From contig NC_035177.2 of assembly GCF_001659605.2 (NCBI RefSeq), forward strand, positions 5,580,611-5,644,610: a stretch of DNA of 64,000 nucleotides, in the 5' to 3' direction. Below the pieces are notes generated by a model, which worked only from the letters and a program-made list of their open reading frames with translations, did not search any database and was not told where the DNA came from. A program made the position numbers and the translations under genes. This DNA comes from Manihot esculenta. Its lineage: Eukaryota > Streptophyta > Magnoliopsida > Malpighiales > Euphorbiaceae. This document shows positions 57,767-64,000 of this stretch, in pieces. Positions within the stretch are counted from its first letter, which is position 1, and each line of letters opens with the position of its first letter.

Positions 57767-60700
57767 TGTAATAATCCAAAAATTGGACTGCTAATGGCGA
57801 TAGCGCTCAAATTGACTTAAGGTCGCCAGAACCCATAGTAAGCCTACTATACATCCTAGTATACTTGGTATAATCCAAACATGATCTCAAAAATATAAAA
57901 TATCATCATGAATCAAACTCAATATGTGCATAAAAACATAACAATAAAATATAAATCTATACTAGAGCCCTCATCAAATGCTCCAGTATAACTATCATTA
58001 TATACCACAAGTAGATTCAAACATAACACAAAATTTAAAACTTTTTCTTAAGATCATAAACAAAGGGATAATAAAAGAACTCCAAGCAAAGCATAATTCT
58101 AAACCATAAATATTTTACATGACCATAACTATGCTATTATATGAGGAACTATACCCAAAGGATGTACTATACTCCCAAGCTAACTCTGATCTTGCAAACT
58201 GGAGTTAGGAGAAAGGGATAAGCTATGAAAGCCTGGTGAATAGTAACATAGCATAAAATAGTTTAACATAACATATAATCGAATGTATTTATCATAACAC
58301 AAATAAACCACAACATGGTGGATGTGTCTCTAGTAACACTGCATAAAAATCCAATAATGCATGAGCCATAATGGGTGGTTCTTAGGATTCCCTCTTAATA
58401 TAAACATATCCATAATGCCAGGAGCATAAAATGGATCTCGATTTGGACTTTATATCCATCATATATAAACATATCATATCATCTCATGAGGGCTAGTGGA
58501 TCATCTAATACCATTCATAACAATAATTAAATGTACAATGCAATATATTTGTGAATCCAATGTAAAATAACTTATTATAATTTATACAATTCATGATGCA
58601 TAAGTATGTTTAAAACATTTAATTTGATTTAAATAAGGATTTTAGTTTAGTTCTACCCACCTCTGGTAGACACATTCTAAGTTGGAAAGCAATCGCCTTA
58701 CTACTAACCTCGACAGTCTCTTAAGTCTAATCCTACATAGATGGATTCAAATAAGGGACCAAATATAACTTTTACAGCTCTTAGAACTACTCCAAGAAAC
58801 CCCTAAAAGAACATAAAGAATACATAGAGAAAGGACTGAAAATGGCTAAATAAGAGACTTTCGGCAGTAAGTTCAATAGTCTAAAGTCTCCTTACAGGCT
58901 CGAAAGTTTAACCTTCAAGGTCAGGTTAGGTTGCCAAAGGTGGCAGCCTACACAAGCAGGTTCGCAGCTAAACCTAGGTTCGACGGCCGAACTTGAATTT
59001 TTCTGCAATGTAAAACCCGATACTGCTAGGTTTTTCCACCTTCAAAACTTAAACATATACTTAACTAAAGCTCACAAAAGAATCCATTCACAGCTTAGGA
59101 ATCTTAAAATAACTCAACCAACCCGAAAACACTAACATGCATCCATTAAACAAGATCCACCCATTAAAATCAAAATTGGAACTTAAAACTCCGAACTTGC
59201 AAACCTGGAATTAGGAGAAAGGGATAAGCTATGACAACCTGGTGAATAGAAACATAGCATAAAATAGTTTAATATAACATATGATCGAATGTATTTATAA
59301 TAACACAAATAAACCACAACATGGTGGACTTGTCACTAATAACCCTGCATAAAAATCCAATAGTGCATGAGTCATAATGGGTGGTTCTTAGGATTTCCTC
59401 TTAATATAAACATATCCATAATGCTAGGAGCATAAAATGGATCTCGACTTAGACTTTATATCCATCATATATAAACATATCATATCATCTCATGAGGGCT
59501 AGTGGATCATCTAATATTATTCATAACAATAATTAAATGTACAATGCAATATATTCATGAATCCAATGTAAAATAACTTATTATTATTCATAGAATTCAT
59601 GATGCATAAGCATGTTTAAAATATTTAATTTGATTTAAATAAGGATTTCAGTTTAGTTCTACCCACCTCTAGTAGACACACTCTAAGTTGGAAAGCAATC
59701 GCCTAACTACTAGCCTCGACAGTCCCCTAAGTCTAATCCTACATAGATGGATTCAAATAAGGGGTCAAATATAACTTTGCCAGCTCTTAGAACTACTCCA
59801 AGAAACCCTTAAAATCACATAAAAAATACATAGAGAAAGGACTGAAAATGGCTAAATAAGAGACTTTCAACAGTAAGTTCAATAGTCTAAAGTCTCCTTA
59901 TAGGCTCGAAAATTTAACCTTCAGGGTCAGGTTAGGTTGCCAAAGGTGGTAGCCTACACAAGCAGGTTCGCAACTGAATCTAGGTTCGACGGTCAAACTT
60001 GGATTTTTCTACAATACAAAACCCGATACTGCTAGGTTTTTCCACCCTCAAAACTTAAATATATACTTAACTAAAGCTCACAAAAGAATCCATTCACAAC
60101 TTAGGAATCTTAAAATAACTCAACCAACTCGAAAACACTAACATGCATCCATCAAACAAGATCCATCCATTAAAATCAAAATTGGAACTTAAAACTCCTA
60201 AACCTTTACATGCAAAACCAAACAATCTAAAAACAATTTAAACATTCTATCGTAATCACTCAAGGGTAGCAAATTGAAAAGGATTAAAGCCTACCTTCTC
60301 AAGGAAAACGCCCAAAATAGGAAGTGAAGGCAGGAGATGGGAGCTTGATTCTTGATTGTACTTTTAGAGTCTTTCAAATTTCCAATCTCAAAGTAAGACA
60401 ATATAAAACTTCTTAGAATCGGGTTATTTGAACCTTGAAAAGTGAGAAAATTTAGAAAAAAAATAATTAAAACTCACCTCTGCCTGTAATGGAAAAAATT
60501 TTTCTCCATTTCGAATTGAAGCCCTTTTATAGGTGTGTTGAAAAGGCCACCTTTGGCGGTAAATCTTTTATCTTTGGCAACCCAAAGTTATTTTAATTTA
60601 AAATTCTTTCTTTTTTAAATACATTTTCCAACATACATAAAATTCTTTTTATAAAAGCCTATTTTATTCTGTATACAAGCCTATTTTATTCTTTATAAAA

Positions 60701-60783
60701 TTTTTAGTCCCAAAATTTTAGATTCCCATGAAAATTCCATTGAAATGTTAAAATTTGACACTGAAACTTAGGTGTGTATTACA
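57767..60783 (-). repeat. 5' LTR of element K, copy 2 (internally duplicated)
   Basis: Copy of 50958-53974 with the same internal 1-kb duplication (58191-59195 and 59196-60199). Confidence 0.85.
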
Positions 60784-62682
60784 ATTAAACTATAAATAAC
60801 AACAAATTTGAGTATCATTTTGTAACTCATTGAATGAAATTAAATTCATTTGTAAAATACGTAATTATTCTGATAAATTTTTATTGTGAAAGGAGTAAAA
60901 AGGAAAGGCATTATATTTCACTATATAAATTGAAAAACAGTTACAGCAATAATTATAATCTAAATGCCAATTTTACAAGCACACTAATTGTCAAAATAAT
61001 AAAGTTTATTAAATATAATAATTATTGTAAAATTTTTAATAAAATAGTATGACTAATTAATGCAATATTGTGATTATTAAAAAAGAAACATGAGGATTTC
61101 TTTTTTTGTCCATGTAAACAAGGTGGCAAATTGTTGGAGCCCACACCCAGAGAAACAAACACCAACCCATAAACTACCAACCCAGTCCAATACATTCCAC
61201 CTGAGTCCACTCGAAAGAAAATTGGAGAATCAAACCAAGATCCACACTGTACTGACCCATATCATCCAGCATCGCCTCATTCCACGTTGATCACACCACT
61301 GCGAATTGAACCAGGAAGACCAACAATCAGACACTCCATAGCTTCCCAGCACAAATCTACCCAATCAGCTAAGCAACAACCATGATCGACAGAAAAGATT
61401 AAAAAAACACAAGCCTAACCAGTGACCCAGAAATAACAAGGACAAAAAAAAAAACAAACCTGGAATGAGACCAAAAACAAATCATCAAGAGGCCAAAATA
61501 ATCAACATCTAGCAAAGAGATCCATGGCATTTTCATTTTAAAATAGTTATGAAATCACCATCAAAAATAATTTTTTAAAAAAATTATCGAACCATCGATA
61601 GGAGCACTTTCAATACCACCAACCCTTCCATTCCATATCCGGCAGAAACAATACACAAGTATGTTCAAAACAAATCACCACAAACTTCAGTAAAAAATAA
61701 AATAAATTTTAATTCAAAAAAATTATGAAAATAATAACACGTCACAACAAAAACAAGCCATATACATGAATTGGTATCCATCGCTGATAATTTAATGAGG
61801 GGTCAATTAACCATATAGAAATGCAAATTTTGTGGCAGAGACATCATTTCCATCAACTATACACTTTAATACCTTCATTTTATATGAGAATAAGAATTCA
61901 TCTTTTTAGTTCATAGTTTATTTTATTTTTTTTATAGATATTCGGAATATTATTTTTTTAGTGTACTAAATAGATTCTGTACTTTACTGAAGTTTTATTA
62001 TTTCCATGTTGAAGAATAGTGATAATTTTCCAAAAAAAAATGAAATCTTCAAACTTAAAACTTTAAATTAAGCATAACAATTAACCAAAAACATTAAGTA
62101 TAACAAATAGAGAGATTAACATATAAGTTAAGTTAACTCCCAATTGTTTCCTTTAAAATTTCAAAACCTATATGTTGTTGTTGAAAGTTTAAACTCTGAT
62201 ATTCAGTGAACGAAATAATAGAAAATAAAAAAATAAAGAGAAAAATAAAAAAAAAAAAGAAAAAGAAAAATATAGAGAGTTTTACAAGTTCAGATGGATT
62301 TTTTTTAGAGGATCATTTTACGTCTCGGAATCCTTTATTCATGAAGAGTTACAGGGAGAGAATAACCACATACGAGTACAAACTCCATTACAAATTAACA
62401 ATGCCAAAAAAATAATAATCACAATACTTTTCATTTTAGGAACTTTTCATATAAAAAATAGAGGGACGTCTGCTTTTTATATAGCAAACTTAAAAACCTT
62501 GGCCCTCAAAGTAAAAGACTGAAAAACCCTCAGATCTTTTAAATGAAGGCGGAAAAATAAAATGCCGTCGTTCCTCTTAATTCTCTCAAATATTCTGGAC
62601 ACTTTAAAAAATATGTGCGTCAGACCTTCCGAGAACTTTGAAGAATTAATGCATTCTGTACTTCCGGGCATTGTGAATTTTC
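60784..62682. other. Flank of K, copy 2: unassigned AT-rich segment
   Basis: Copy of 53975-55895, with poly(A) of 11 at 61444-61454. No gene recognised. Confidence 0.5.
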
Positions 62683-64000
62683 GCATTCAGTCTACTCTTA
62701 CCCTGTCGAGTCCTCAAACTTCTGGGCTACCTTCACCCTCCAAAGCCTTCTGGGCTTCCGAGCTCTCAAACCTTAGCAAGACTTCGAGCCTTCAGGCTTT
62801 CCTTCTTACCTTGCAAGCTTTCCGAGTATCCAAAATTTCCTAAACAACTGGCCAACATGCTTGCCTTCACGAGTATTTAGGCTCCACCAGCCTTGTGAGC
62901 ATCCCTGACACTCCAGTCCTTTTTTTATTAGACCTGTCTTACTTAGCCCAACTTCTATTAGGCAGGTCACTCATTCCTTCAAACAGGTTAGCCCTTCTCA
63001 CACCTTATTATAAGTCTGATTATCTACCAAGCTAAAGTCCGCCATCTCTCAAAGTCTTTTTTTCATTTATGAGTCAACTACCTAGTAAGGAATAAATTTA
63101 AAATAATAGTTTTATTTTATTTACTAACAGAATAAAATTATATTTTAATAAAAATTTAAATTTATAAATCTACACATTAGTTTTACTATTTTTTTAAAAT
63201 ATGAATTCTATGTTAAATATTTTTAATATGCATGGTATTATCAATTCAGTTTTTTATTTTAAATAAAAAATTAAATTAAATCTGTGGATTTAATTATTTG
63301 ACCTAATCAATTTGCTTCTCATGTGAAGAGGTTAATGATATAAGATCTAAATAATTTTAATATTAATAGAATTTTAACTTAAAAAACAAAGATTTTTGTA
63401 TTGTTTTCTTTAATATTAGTTGTTAATGTGTGGGAAGTAGTGGACAAGAATCACTACCCAAATAAAGAAAGCTAAATTACACAAAGAGAACAAGTCATGG
63501 AAGTAAAGACTTGTTGGATGCTTCATGTCCAAAAAATCCTTTTTTTTTTCAAAAAAAAAAAATATTAATTTTGTTTTGTATTGAATTATTTTTATACAAT
63601 TTTAAAAAATAATAATTAAAAGCTTGAGAGCATAAATTGACCACTTCAAAAAAGAAATAAATTAAAAGGGTCAACAATGGAATTCATACCAAAAGATAAT
63701 TTAAAAAGGGGAAATTAAAATAATGTATTGTGATTTGATTTGTAATTGATGTGCAAGTTTGCTAAAGTTAATGCTTTGCTTAGCTGGACCAGACGTGGAT
63801 TGCTTCTTGTTATTTTATATATTCTTCTTTTTGATATATTTATTTTTTAAAAAGAAAGTTAATTGAGTTAGAATAAATAATTTATTTTTTATACGAAAAA
63901 AATTTTAATTTTTCAGAATATTAAGAAAAAATATTAATCAAACAGACATATTATTTTAACACTTCTTAATAACTTAAAGTTTTTTAGTTGAATTATTCTC
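62683..64000. other. Unassigned region at right edge
   Basis: 62683-63060 is moderately pyrimidine-rich with repeated CTTCxGGCTT-like phrases; 63060-64000 is very AT-rich with A and T runs. No coding motif, LTR end or RNA gene is seen. A 93-codon ORF starting in the duplication (62562-62843) has no recognisable domain and no counterpart in unit 1 beyond 62682. Confidence 0.6.

Larger units (their letters stand above)
55896..62682. repeat. 6.8-kb tandem duplication, unit 2
   Basis: Second copy of 49088-55895, differing by scattered substitutions (roughly 1% by eye) and small indels. After GTGAATTTTCG at about 62682 the sequence continues into DNA not present after unit 1. Confidence 0.95.

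Noticed and set aside
62562..62843. 93-codon ORF as a host gene
   Set aside because: No domain, no start context or exon structure, and it begins inside the duplicated non-coding segment.

Overview
This is plant nuclear DNA made almost entirely of LTR retrotransposons nested inside one another. I see no host gene, tRNA, rRNA, CRISPR array or bacterial feature. The evidence for a plant is: Ty3/gypsy chromoviruses of Tekay/Del type (tRNA-Met primer site, single gag-pol frame, C-terminal chromodomain), Athila/Tat-type elements (tRNA-Asp primer site, DPEIE gag start, YNPGWRDHPNFS gag motif), and decay by C-to-T change at CAG and TGG codons. The host is probably a eudicot; the element style recalls Euphorbiaceae such as cassava or rubber tree, but that is a weak guess.

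Layout. I use letters for elements. Element I is an old, degenerate + strand chromovirus (protease, RT and RNase H pieces between 45720 and 48800). Element E (+) is inserted in I; its RT piece is 29566-29936, the rest of pol 39923-41970 and its 3' LTR 42077-45719. Element C (-, Athila/Tat type) is inserted in E's RT and occupies the window up to 29565. C in turn carries A (+, left edge to 12862) in its 3' LTR, solo LTR F (14320-16506) in its integrase, and D (-, 20087-28313) in its 5' LTR. A carries B (-, 3610-7651) in pol. E also carries G (+, 29937-39922, complete) and solo LTR H (44077-45638). Thus B lies in A in C in E in I, five layers. Direct target repeats support B (ccagc), G (ttgcc) and H (ttagg) exactly, and F and D with one mismatch.

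The right third (46.7-62.7 kb) is older, AT-rich and shaped by tandem duplication at three scales: 477 bp across an I/J boundary, about 1 kb inside the LTR of K, and 6.8 kb covering most of K and its flank (49088-55895 and 55896-62682). From 62683 to the end I recognise nothing.

How the parts work together. A and G encode the usual set in one frame: Gag with zinc knuckle, protease, RT, RNase H, integrase with HHCC and DDE motifs, and chromodomain. Both carry two premature stops, so neither is autonomous as read. B, C, D and K have each lost RT by separate deletions. Conserved non-coding structures recur across independent copies: three or four tandem hairpins per LTR with covarying stems, dense TTCGGCNGCCGAA palindromes around the TATA box, a hairpin just before the polypurine tract, a small stem with a CATATG loop just after the primer site, and a splice donor in the LTR paired with an acceptor just before the gag start. 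These are the most interesting signals in the window.
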